A DNA stretch of 5,326 nt from Ferroglobus sp. (lineage in GTDB: Archaea > Halobacteriota > Archaeoglobi > Archaeoglobales > Archaeoglobaceae), in assembly GCA_015520115.1 (NCBI GenBank), contig WAQS01000018.1:1-5326 (forward strand). Direction: 5' to 3'. Under the pieces are notes generated by a model that saw nothing but the letters and a program-made list of their open reading frames with translations, ran no database searches and was not told where the DNA came from. Shown here piece after piece: positions 1 to 5,326 of this stretch (position 1 is the stretch's first letter; each line of letters begins with the position of its first letter). The translations under genes were made by a program, and so were the position numbers.

Positions 1-2
1 AA

Positions 3-134
3 TTATAATAATTCTAAATATAATTCAGAATCTATGATTTGCCAAAATAATTCGATTTCATCGCTTTCATGAGCTGTTAATATGCTCTACGCCGTTTTGA
101 TTTTACCTAATTGCAAATTTGTAATTTCAAAAAC
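3..134 (-). pseudogene. Possible 3' end of a decayed protein gene (unidentified)
   Basis: Read on the minus strand, this stretch gives protein-like sequence interrupted by one amber stop (87-89) and ending at a TAA (3-5). The last part contains the readable string AHESDEIELFWQIIDSELY, and before the amber comes FEITNLQLGKIKTA. Another in-frame stop lies at 135-137. The amphipathic, acidic composition looks more like real protein than the other frames here, but I do not recognise a family and no start codon or RBS is visible. It could be chance in AT-rich DNA. It sits beside two clearly decayed genes, which makes a third remnant plausible. Confidence 0.2.
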
Positions 135-271
135 TTAAATCTTTCTGTTCCACCGGATTATTTCGTTTTTCGAGTGAAAATTAAGAAATCGTTGCGAAAA
201 TTTAACAAAAGGAAAGTTAAGCTGATTCGGGAGTTATTGAGAGTATTAGTCTCCGTACAAATGGGATTAGC
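135..271. other. AT-rich stretch with no supported gene
   Basis: Between the doubtful remnant on the left and the nucleotidyltransferase remnant on the right I see no open frame with protein-like content, no RNA gene and no clear repeat. A purine-rich AAAGGAAAG lies near 209-217, too far from the ATG at 272 to serve as its ribosome binding site. Confidence 0.4.
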
Positions 272-543
272 ATGAATCTCGATCAAAAACTCCTGAAAGT
301 AATTGAAAAGGATAAGATCTCACTCCGATGTTGTTGTAATTTGCCTTTCGGATCTTACGCCGAAGGTAAGAAACTCCGTTACTGGACGTTGATATTTCGG
401 CTATACTCGATAATCCAAACTCTAAAAGCGAAGCGGACATTGGAAGTTCATCTTTTCTTGAAATTGATGTTGGAGTATTTAAATACAGAAGAGGACTTTT
501 CGTTAGAATTCTTAGACTTCTAAACTTTACCTTTCCAGAATGA
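272..543 (+). pseudogene. Decayed minimal nucleotidyltransferase (MNT type), frameshifted
   Basis: The first frame starts at ATG 272 and reads MNLDQKLLKVIEKDK, reaching FGSYAEGK at about 347-370. A one-base loss near 379-382 then moves the message to the next frame, which continues LDVDISAILDNPNSKSEADI from 382 and stops at TGA 541-543. Joined, the parts give the nucleotidyltransferase signature G-S followed about ten residues later by D-x-D (here DVD at 385-393). That spacing is typical of the short MNT proteins that pair with HEPN proteins as toxin-antitoxin systems in archaea and thermophilic bacteria. The residues after about codon 60 (GVFKYRRGLF) are less family-like, so the 3' end may be lost or replaced. 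No HEPN partner is recognisable. The unshifted frame runs on to 523 as meaningless sequence. The motif is clear; assignment to a HEPN/MNT pair is inference. Confidence 0.6.
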
Positions 544-990
544 TGAAGCTTGAAGAAATAATGGAAGTGCTTAACCCTCTTGAAAAAGAAAGAGTCCCAA
601 ACAACAGCAGAATTCTTGGAATAGCGATTTACGTTCAAACCCCTTCAACGAGGAGAACAGCAAAAATCATCCTTGAGTTTCGTCCTGTTTCTCATACAGC
701 TGCTTAGAAGTAGATAAACGAGTTTGAAGAGCAACTGCCCACTTCGACCGAAAAGAGGGAGAAAAACTCATAGCGATTGACGAAACAATTGTCAAAGCTA
801 CCAAAAAGAATCTGTACGTTTTCTCAGCTGTAGATGTGAGGAAAACGGACAATTCTGATGAGAGTTTACACGACGCAAAATAATCTCACAGCAAAGTTCT
901 TTATCGGAGAGGTCTTGAAAAACTGCTAAAATAAACCTAATCTCTTTTCGGTCAAAAAGCTTTGAATTCGAGCAAAAAACATTTCGGGAA
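543..990 (+). pseudogene. Decayed DDE transposase of an insertion sequence
   Basis: Translation from ATG 543 reads MKLEEIMEVLNPLEKE and continues to TRRTAKIILEFRPVSHTAA. It is then broken by TAG (705-707) and TAG (711-713), followed by INEFEEQLPTSTEKREK. A one-base loss in the A-run at 762-766 moves the frame to LIAIDETIVKATKKNLYVF and SAVDV, which carries the first catalytic Asp of the DDE core (779-781). A second frame change near 838-851 leads to ILMRVYTTQNNLTAKFFI and GEVLKNC, then TAA at 927-929 where a Glu codon is expected, then NKPNLFSVKKL. A third frame gives SFEFEQKTF (958-984). The region expected to hold the second catalytic Asp seems deleted between NKPNLFSV and SFEFE. The phrases resemble archaeal IS6/IS240-like transposases, judged from memory. 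The element cannot be active. I could not define terminal inverted repeats or target duplications. Confidence 0.75.
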
Positions 991-1077
991 ATTGCAAAGT
1001 GCTTCAAATTTATTTACAGCCAAAAATTCACTCTGTATGTCTTAAGGCATTAAGTTATCGGAGTTGGCTTTTCAGAC
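991..1077. other. Spacer between transposase remnant and convergent gene
   Basis: Short frames here (for example the one starting at 999, which runs antisense through the neighbouring gene) do not look like real protein. The stretch probably holds the unrecognisable 3' end of the insertion sequence, but no terminal repeat was found to fix its border. Confidence 0.35.
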
Positions 1078-1097
1078 AAAAACTAAGAGTTCTCTTA
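1078..1097 (-). terminator. Possible terminator: short hairpin plus T-run
   Basis: On the minus strand the stop codon of the 230-aa gene begins a 6-bp inverted repeat, TAAGAG-AA-CTCTTA (1097-1084), followed one base later by five T (1082-1078). T-runs alone can terminate archaeal transcription. The stem is weak, since a 2-nt loop would force the inner pairs open, so the T-run is the better evidence. Confidence 0.35.
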
Positions 1098-1787
1098 CTC
1101 AATCTTCTGCAAATTTTCTCCGACAAGCTTATATCTTGCATATCCCGGCTTGATGTCGAAGATTATGCTCTGTTCCACCCCTATCCAGTAAGTTCTTCCC
1201 ACCGGAAAGAAGTCTTCTTCTCTTTTCACAGCGAGGATTACATCGTGAAACCTTTCCATAAACCGCTTCACGTTTTCATCGTAGAGAGAAGAGGATATTT
1301 TATTCACAAAGGTTATCTCATCCGGCAAGGCGTCAAAAATGTCCATCAAGTACTTCCAAGCCTCGTTCCCGTAAACAATGGGGAGCAGTGAAAATCCGTG
1401 GAAAAGCAAGAAAGAATCGCCAAGTTTGTAAAGTTCATCTATAAGATCGTCCCACCACTCCGAGTGTATGTTTACGTAAGCGTGCAACTTTCCAAAGGGA
1501 ACATTTTCGTTCAGACCAACTTTAATTATCGCTGCATCGTCTAAAATCCTCTTTATTCTTTCATCCGGAATGGATTCGTAGGTTTTGCCAAGCCTTCTCA
1601 TCATGCTGTCCGAATAAACGGCAATAAACAACCTCTTATCGGCGTGTTGAGGGATGATTTTTCCAAAAATAAGGGTTCTCACGACGTATTTTGAATCGTA
1701 CACAATCAGCGTCCTCAATCCCTCTAATCTTGATACAACATCGTCAAGATCAAATTCATGGTTACTTTGCACAAAGTCATCCACCAT
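1095..1787 (-). CDS. Uncharacterised RecA-fold-like protein without a P-loop
   Basis: A 230-aa soluble protein with no signal peptide or membrane segment. It alternates predicted strands and helices as in the RecA/KaiC fold: TLIVYDS, RLFIAVYSDSMM, AAIIKVG, DSFLLFHGFSLLPIVYG and DVILAVKRE, ending in a beta-rich tail (YWIGVEQSIIFDI, then PGYARYKL). No Walker A motif is visible, so ATP hydrolysis is unlikely. This recalls archaeal non-catalytic RecA-like families such as DUF257, but I recognise no firm signature and give no function. ATG 1787 is preferred; a TTG two codons upstream (1793) would add Leu-Phe. There is no strong ribosome binding site: only AGGT about 14 bases before the ATG, which fits a leaderless or short-leader mRNA. 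It is transcribed alone, divergent from the DUF502 gene. Coding potential is good along the whole length and no frame damage is seen. Confidence 0.75.
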   Translation of the reverse strand: MVDDFVQSNHEFDLDDVVSRLEGLRTLIVYDSKYVVRTLIFGKIIPQHADKRLFIAVYSDSMMRRLGKTYESIPDERIKRILDDAAIIKVGLNENVPFGKLHAYVNIHSEWWDDLIDELYKLGDSFLLFHGFSLLPIVYGNEAWKYLMDIFDALPDEITFVNKISSSLYDENVKRFMERFHDVILAVKREEDFFPVGRTYWIGVEQSIIFDIKPGYARYKLVGENLQKIE

Positions 1788-1808
1788 AAACAATCGTGAC
1801 CTATTTTG

Positions 1809-1820
1809 AGTAATATGTTT
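1809..1820 (-). promoter_or_regulatory. Candidate TATA box for the 230-aa gene
   Basis: Read on the minus strand, AAACATATTACT is centred about 28 bases before ATG 1787. That is the spacing expected if transcription starts at or next to the start codon. The match to the archaeal TATA consensus is only moderate, and no BRE purine block stands out. Confidence 0.3.
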
Positions 1821-1843
1821 GATAAATTTTTTTCTTACAAAAT

Positions 1844-1872
1844 TGCAAGATAAACAAAACTATTATCTTGCA
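1844..1872. repeat. Perfect 10-bp inverted repeat, likely operator
   Basis: TGCAAGATAA (1844-1853) and its exact reverse complement TTATCTTGCA (1863-1872) flank a 9-bp AT-rich spacer. The arm centres are 19 bp apart, close to two helical turns, which suits a dimeric or paired-dimer DNA-binding protein. The repeat lies in the divergent intergenic region and overlaps the probable TATA element of the plus-strand gene, so a bound protein would be expected to repress that gene and perhaps also affect the minus-strand gene. An RNA hairpin is less likely because it would lie upstream of a leaderless start. Confidence 0.5.
1860..1867 (+). promoter_or_regulatory. Candidate TATA box for the DUF502 gene
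   Basis: CTATTATC is centred about 27 bases upstream of ATG 1891, the position expected for a leaderless archaeal transcript. No GGAGG or GGTG ribosome binding site precedes the ATG (only GAAG), which agrees with leaderless initiation. The element overlaps the right half of the inverted repeat at 1844-1872. Confidence 0.35.
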
Positions 1873-1890
1873 TTCGAAGAAATTTGAAGC

Positions 1891-2469
1891 ATGCTCAAGA
1901 CTTTGAGAGATACGCTGCTTGCCGGACTGGTGATATTTTTGCCATTGGCTGCATCGATTTTCGTTCTCTACTTCACCTTTAGGTGGATCGAAAATCTAAT
2001 TTCTCCGGCAGTGCACAAAATCTCCGGATTTTACGTTCCGGGATTCAGCTTGTTATTTCTCTTTCTAACGATTCTGATCCTTGGTTTGCTGAGTAGATTC
2101 GCTTTGGGGCGAAAAATCATCGAAAGACTTGAGAAAAGCTTTTTAAAAGTCCCCCTACTCAGAACGATTTACAGCGCAACAAAAGAGGCTGTGAAAGTGC
2201 TTGTGGAAAGTGAGGCTGAAAGAATTCGTGGGGTTGTTTTGGTCGAGTATCCGAGGAGAGGGATCTACGCGATAGGTTTCACCTCTGGAAAATCGATAAA
2301 AGTGGCGTGTGAAAAAACAGGAAAAAACCTCGTCAACGTTTTCATTCCCACCTCTCCAAATCCAACTTCCGGGCTCGTTGTTTTGGTTCCAGAAGAGGAG
2401 CTGATTTATCTGGACATCAGCGTTGAGGAGGCGATGAAGATCGTGATTTCCGGTGGTTTTTCAAATTGA
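1891..2469 (+). CDS. DUF502 family membrane protein
   Basis: A 192-aa protein that fits the DUF502 family in length and layout. Two hydrophobic segments lie near the N-terminus (about residues 8-32, TLLAGLVIFLPLAASIFVLY, and 50-70, around FSLLFLFLTILILGLLS). They are separated by a loop that starts with the charged RWIEN. Family-like motifs follow: KVPLLRTIYSATKEAVK (about 86-102), a beta-rich soluble part with VEYPRRGIYAIGF, then VFIPTSPNPTSG (about 150-161), and a C-terminal EEAMKIVISGG. Both ends of the hairpin probably face the cytoplasm. DUF502 proteins occur in bacteria and archaea and their function is unknown, so none is assigned. The ATG at 1891 places the first helix correctly. The gene stands alone on this strand, behind a putative operator. 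Its last 9 bases overlap the repaired end of the convergent FAD gene. Confidence 0.92.
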   Translation: MLKTLRDTLLAGLVIFLPLAASIFVLYFTFRWIENLISPAVHKISGFYVPGFSLLFLFLTILILGLLSRFALGRKIIERLEKSFLKVPLLRTIYSATKEAVKVLVESEAERIRGVVLVEYPRRGIYAIGFTSGKSIKVACEKTGKNLVNVFIPTSPNPTSGLVVLVPEEELIYLDISVEEAMKIVISGGFSN

Positions 2470-3482
2470 CAGCTTGAGATAGTAGTAAGCGGTTTTCAAA
2501 AGCAATTTTAATGGTAGCTCCCAAATCTTGGGCGGATTTTTAACGTACACCTTTTCATCTTTTAAACCTTTCAATTCATTTATTATGGAATCTGGATGGA
2601 CTTCAGCTTTCTTGTGGAGATCCACGAGCTTTTCCACCACTTTTGATATTCTTCAAGCTTCCCATAACCGTTTAAATAACTCTTAATCGATTCAGAAAGA
2701 GGTTTGGAGGCGTGATGGATATAATGGATGCTTGTAGCGTACATGGGATGCGTCAATCCAGCTGAATCGCCGAAGAGAATGACATTATCGTTAACGACCC
2801 TTTTAACAAAACCGTAAGGATAGACTTCCTTGAAAATTTGTTTGATTTCGCTTTCTACAAAAATTTCAGGATAGGATTTTTTTAGAATGGTTGTTTCTGG
2901 ATAGTAAACGTTCTCCTTCCTTTTGAACAGATTTGCTGCCCCAATTTCCGAGGGTTTCGCCGGATATATCCATCCACCATATATCGAACATCCAACTATT
3001 AAGTAAAAAGTGTCATCTGGAACGTTTAGCCTATCAACTCTCTCGTAGGTTATGTAGATCAATCTCGGCGGTATGTTTATCCCAGAATTCCTTCGAAGGT
3101 TTTCTCCATCTATTCCCGAGCAATCTACAACAACTTTTGCTTCAATCCTTTCTCCGTTTTCCAAAACAACACCCTTTTTATCGTATGAAACTACCTTTTT
3201 CTCCTCTATATCCGTCCACAGAGAATCACAGAGCTTTTGATAGTCAACAAAGGCGAAAATTTCCTCATTAAAGTCGTACTCCACTTTAGTACCTTTAGTG
3301 TTCATGAACGTGAGCTTGGAGTAGGTATTCTTTATTGCCCCTTCATCAACCACTTCTCTAAAAGTCGTTACGGATTTGTTCTTTCTTTTCTTGTTTTTGT
3401 CAAAAACAACGATATCGTAGTTTTCCAGCTGGGAAGCTATTAGACTTCCCGCATATCCGGCTCCGATGATTACCACATCCAT
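2461..3482 (-). CDS. Geranylgeranyl-reductase-like FAD-dependent oxidoreductase, frameshifted
   Basis: A flavoprotein of the NAD(P)/FAD-dependent, geranylgeranyl-reductase-like superfamily. The N-terminal dinucleotide fold reads VVIIGAGYAGS (GxGxxG, residues 7-12) and ends in VVFD, where D28 should bind the ribose. VVDCSG is at about 119-123, a substrate-side sheet GGWIYPAKPSEIGAANL at 169-185, and the second FAD motif GDSAG at 238-242, followed by LTHPMYATSIHYIHHASK. Such enzymes reduce isoprenoid double bonds, for example in archaeal membrane lipids; the substrate here is unknown. As written, the frame ends at TAA 2583 (299 aa). The next frame continues with convincing protein to TGA 2461: HKKAEVHPDSIINELKG, then VYVKNPPKIWELPLKLLL. 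One missing A repairs it to 340 aa. The start ATG overlaps the ASCH stop (TAATG) and has GGTGG five bases ahead, so it is the third gene of the tmcA operon. The frameshift may be a sequencing error or a real lesion. Confidence 0.8.
2630..2644 (-). other. Frameshift site in the FAD oxidoreductase gene
   Basis: Two runs of four A (minus strand) lie at 2641-2644 and 2630-2633. Adding one A to the second run gives EEYQKWWKKLVDLHKKAE; adding it to the first gives EEYQKVVEKLVDLHKKAE. The first version keeps the WW and looks slightly more natural. Either edit opens the frame to the TGA at 2461-2463 and makes the length exactly 341 codons with the stop. Confidence 0.7.
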
Positions 3483-3490
3483 TATTCCAC
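3478..3490 (-). promoter_or_regulatory. GGTGG ribosome binding site and TAATG junction of the FAD gene
   Basis: GGTGGAATAATGG on the minus strand contains a GGTGG Shine-Dalgarno core, the TAA stop of the ASCH gene and the ATG of the FAD gene, which share one base at 3482. This arrangement fixes the FAD start and suggests translational coupling. Confidence 0.65.
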
Positions 3491-3784
3491 CAACGAGAAG
3501 TGGACTATCGTAACGAATTCGTTATCGTTTATGTTACCGTAAATTTTCTTTAAAGCGTTTATTAACTCTTCTTTGCTTTCGAATCCGTCCCTTTTAGCGT
3601 CTTCGTCGGTCAATTCCGATACTCTCTTCACAACAACTCGCTCTATCTTGGCTTTAGCGAAGGGTTCGTAGTTCACCGTAAGCTCAACTATCTTCCCCAC
3701 CGGATACCTCTTAATTCCTCTTCTCACCGTCGTCGTCTTACCTTTCTTTAAAATCATCTCCACGAATTCTGGATCGAAATTAAT
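3482..3784 (-). CDS. ASCH-domain (PUA-like) RNA-binding or ac4C-handling protein
   Basis: A 100-aa single-domain ASCH protein, a PUA-like beta-barrel expected to bind RNA or a modified nucleoside. Visible features are helix FDPEFVEMILKKGK, then KTTTVRRGIKRYPVG, strands VELTVNYEPFAKAKIERVV, helix SELTDEDAKRDGFESKEEL and a final strand FVTIVHFSLV. E. coli YqfB, an ASCH protein, hydrolyses N4-acetylcytidine with Lys21, Thr24 and Glu74 (from memory). By eye these match K16, T19 and an acidic D66 here. The start is unusual: the domain begins at AUU 3784-3782, which overlaps the tmcA TAA and has GGAGG eight bases upstream. The alternatives are GTG 3871, which adds 29 residues that merely re-read tmcA, or GTG 3763/ATG 3757, which cut into the first helix. 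It sits between tmcA and the FAD gene, whose ATG overlaps its TAA by one base. ASCH domain likely; ac4C role inferred. Confidence 0.85.
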   Translation of the reverse strand: MNFDPEFVEMILKKGKTTTVRRGIKRYPVGKIVELTVNYEPFAKAKIERVVVKRVSELTDEDAKRDGFESKEELINALKKIYGNINDNEFVTIVHFSLVE

Positions 3785-5326
3785 CCTCTTCTCCTCCTTC
3801 GTAGAACCACCTCCAGAGCTTTTGAACAGCCTTAACCATTTTCTTGTAGGACTTCTCAACGTGGATTTCACTCCAACTTTTAAGCTGCAAACATTTGGCT
3901 ATGAGCAGCTTTTCCTCATCTTCTTCAAGATCGATTTTTTCAGTCTGGGAATAATAGTAGCGAACGATCGGTTTTATTATGTCCGATGTGTACTCGTAAA
4001 GGCTCTGCCCCTGCAAGTACTTCTTTATCCTTCTCCTTTCAACTCTGCCGAACTCGGGCTTTGGAACTCTTGCCGGTTTTAGTATACTCGAAAGGAGAAG
4101 TTTCGTCGTTTCGACTTCTAAATCCTTTAATTCGTCTCCAAGAAGCTCTATAACTCTTCTTATAAACTCCGAATTTATCTCCTCAAGCATTTCATAGACC
4201 TTGTCGTTCAAAGCTTTCAAAACTATGGTGGAATGCTCACCGGAAACTTCATTTCTCTGAGGAGTTATGTGCACTGGGATAAAGCCGTTCCTCATCCAGA
4301 ACCTCAGAAGTTCCGGAGAAACTCCAAACCCGCTTCCAGCCCAGTCCATTCCCTTGCTTTTCGCCCATTCCACAGCTTTTTTCAAAGCGAAGCTGCCAAT
4401 ACCCATGTCCATCACATCTGGGTGAGTTGCAATTCTTACAATTCTTATTCCCGTGAGCTTAGGAAACTCGTAGTTCCAGTAGTGCTTCAAAATTAAATCC
4501 GGAATTATCTGACCCTTCGGCTTGTAACCCTTGGCGATTTTCTCTATGGTGGCTTCGTCCATCTTACCCTCTATCGCAATATGCAAGCTGCAAACAGTCT
4601 TATTGTTCACCTTAACCCTCAAAGGCAGATGATTGGGCATGTCAAGGAGGATTACCAAATCCGAAGGGCGATTCCTATAGTGGGCGAGAACGTAAATTCC
4701 GAAGAATTCCCTGAGCAGCGAATCGTTCTTTATCAATTCGTCCTTATCTATTTCTTCAAACTCAAACTCTCCCCTCTTTATCTTTTCAATATCCTCCTCT
4801 TCGATCTTAGCTGGCTGGGCATCAAGCATTAACACTTCGTAAAGCCAAGCCTCTATCGGATCTCCTTTTCCGTACCTTATCGGCTCCTCCATGTGTATCT
4901 TCACTATCTCAACGCTTTCGTCCTTCTCAAGCCTTCTGAGAAATCTTATAGCGAATCCTCTTCCCGTTCCCTCGTATCCGTGGATCGTCGTTGAGAATAT
5001 CATGTACTTCGCTCCCTCAACTATTTTCCATAGAACCGGCACATCTATTCCGGCAGCTTCATCTACTATTATTATATCCGCATAATCCTTTTCAACCATC
5101 GCCCTTCTTGGCACCGCATACTCCACTCTCGCCCACTTACTGTTGATGACCGTGATGAGGTCGTTGGATTTTTTCTCCCTAAATTCCTTCATTCCTTGCC
5201 TCACAAGAGCCTTTTTGAGAAATCTGAAGTATGTTTGAACTGCATACGGCGTTGGAGCAACAACTAAGATTCTTACAGGTCTCTTCAAAACCCTATTCAT
5301 CCTTGAGATTAAATAGGGTGTAACAA
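3780..5326 (-). CDS. tmcA: tRNA(Met) cytidine acetyltransferase TmcA, 5'-partial
   Basis: TmcA uses ATP and acetyl-CoA to make N4-acetylcytidine: at the wobble base of elongator tRNA-Met in bacteria, and in many tRNA and rRNA sites in some archaea. The frame stays open to the window edge (VTPYLISR before the Met at 5300), so that Met is internal and the N-terminal domain and Walker A lie outside. Counting from that Met, the helicase-like module shows ILVVAPTPYAVQTYF (11-25), Walker B IIIVDEAAG (76-84) and FSTTIHGYEGTGRGF (102-116). The GNAT acetyltransferase domain has RIATHPDVMDMGIGS (289-303) for acetyl-CoA binding and GSGFGVSPELLRFWMRNGF (322-340), a TmcA hallmark. A basic, helical tail follows, probably the tRNA-binding part. 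The visible 514 residues match about two thirds of an archaeal TmcA of 750-800 aa. It is the upstream gene of a three-gene unit with the ASCH and FAD genes; its promoter is not in the window. Confidence 0.96.
   Translation of the reverse strand, partial: VTPYLISRMNRVLKRPVRILVVAPTPYAVQTYFRFLKKALVRQGMKEFREKKSNDLITVINSKWARVEYAVPRRAMVEKDYADIIIVDEAAGIDVPVLWKIVEGAKYMIFSTTIHGYEGTGRGFAIRFLRRLEKDESVEIVKIHMEEPIRYGKGDPIEAWLYEVLMLDAQPAKIEEEDIEKIKRGEFEFEEIDKDELIKNDSLLREFFGIYVLAHYRNRPSDLVILLDMPNHLPLRVKVNNKTVCSLHIAIEGKMDEATIEKIAKGYKPKGQIIPDLILKHYWNYEFPKLTGIRIVRIATHPDVMDMGIGSFALKKAVEWAKSKGMDWAGSGFGVSPELLRFWMRNGFIPVHITPQRNEVSGEHSTIVLKALNDKVYEMLEEINSEFIRRVIELLGDELKDLEVETTKLLLSSILKPARVPKPEFGRVERRRIKKYLQGQSLYEYTSDIIKPIVRYYYSQTEKIDLEEDEEKLLIAKCLQLKSWSEIHVEKSYKKMVKAVQKLWRWFYEGGEED
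3785..3797 (-). promoter_or_regulatory. Ribosome binding site supporting the ASCH AUU start
   Basis: GGAGGAGAAGAGG immediately precedes the AUU codon on the minus strand. The GGAGG core ends eight bases before it, a normal spacing. The same bases encode the last residues of TmcA (GGEE), so the purine run could partly reflect that coding need. Confidence 0.5.

Noticed and set aside
475..486. Palindrome GTATTTAAATAC
   Set aside because: A perfect 12-bp palindrome with a TATA-like core, but it sits inside decayed coding sequence in AT-rich DNA and no active gene follows.
267..638. Minus-strand open frame of 123 codons
   Set aside because: It is antisense to the nucleotidyltransferase and transposase remnants and has no recognisable protein content.
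705..713. In-frame UAG codons as possible pyrrolysine readthrough in the transposase
   Set aside because: The gene also has a UAA, frame changes and an apparent deletion, so ordinary decay explains the UAG codons.
1133..1141. Second copy of the TATCTTGCA half-site
   Set aside because: It lies inside the coding region of the 230-aa gene, has no paired arm, and a nine-base match can occur by chance.
999..1391. Plus-strand open frame of 130 codons
   Set aside because: It is antisense to the well-supported 230-aa gene.
2630..2644. Programmed -1 frameshifting in the FAD gene
   Set aside because: Neither A-run forms a proper slippery heptamer in the zero frame and I see no stimulatory structure; a missing base is simpler.
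2933..3443. Two plus-strand open frames
   Set aside because: They are shadows of the FAD oxidoreductase gene on the minus strand.

Overview
The window looks archaeal and most likely comes from a hyperthermophile of the Archaeoglobales (Archaeoglobus/Ferroglobus/Geoglobus type). The basis is an archaeal-type TmcA, Lys/Glu/Ile-rich proteins, purine-rich GGAGG/GGTGG ribosome binding sites, possible leaderless promoters, and a decayed transposase whose wording resembles IS elements I associate with that order. The genus is an inference from memory and was not checked by a search.

Left part (1-1094): a gene graveyard with no intact gene. It holds a doubtful minus-strand remnant (3-134), a frameshifted minimal nucleotidyltransferase of the MNT type used in HEPN/MNT pairs (272-543), and directly after it a broken DDE transposase (543 to about 990) with amber and ochre stops, at least two frame changes and an apparent internal deletion.

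Middle (1078-2469): an orphan minus-strand protein of about 230 aa with a RecA-like alpha/beta look but no P-loop, ending at a possible hairpin/T-run terminator. It is divergent from a plus-strand two-helix membrane protein of the DUF502 family. The 97-103 bp between them contains a perfect 10-bp inverted repeat with a 9-bp spacer, overlapping the likely promoter of the membrane protein gene.

Right part (2461-5326, minus strand): a tightly packed operon read from the right edge: tmcA (N4-acetylcytidine writer, 5' end outside the window), then a 100-aa ASCH-domain protein, then a geranylgeranyl-reductase-like FAD protein. Junctions overlap by a few bases. The ASCH gene seems to start at a non-canonical AUU that overlaps the tmcA stop. 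The FAD gene carries a one-base frameshift near its 3' end; when it is repaired the protein is 340 aa and its end overlaps the end of the convergent DUF502 gene by 9 bp.

The most interesting biology is the TmcA-ASCH pair. Bacterial YqfB, an ASCH protein, hydrolyses N4-acetylcytidine, so this operon may join the enzyme that makes ac4C with a protein that reads it, removes it, or clears the free nucleoside.
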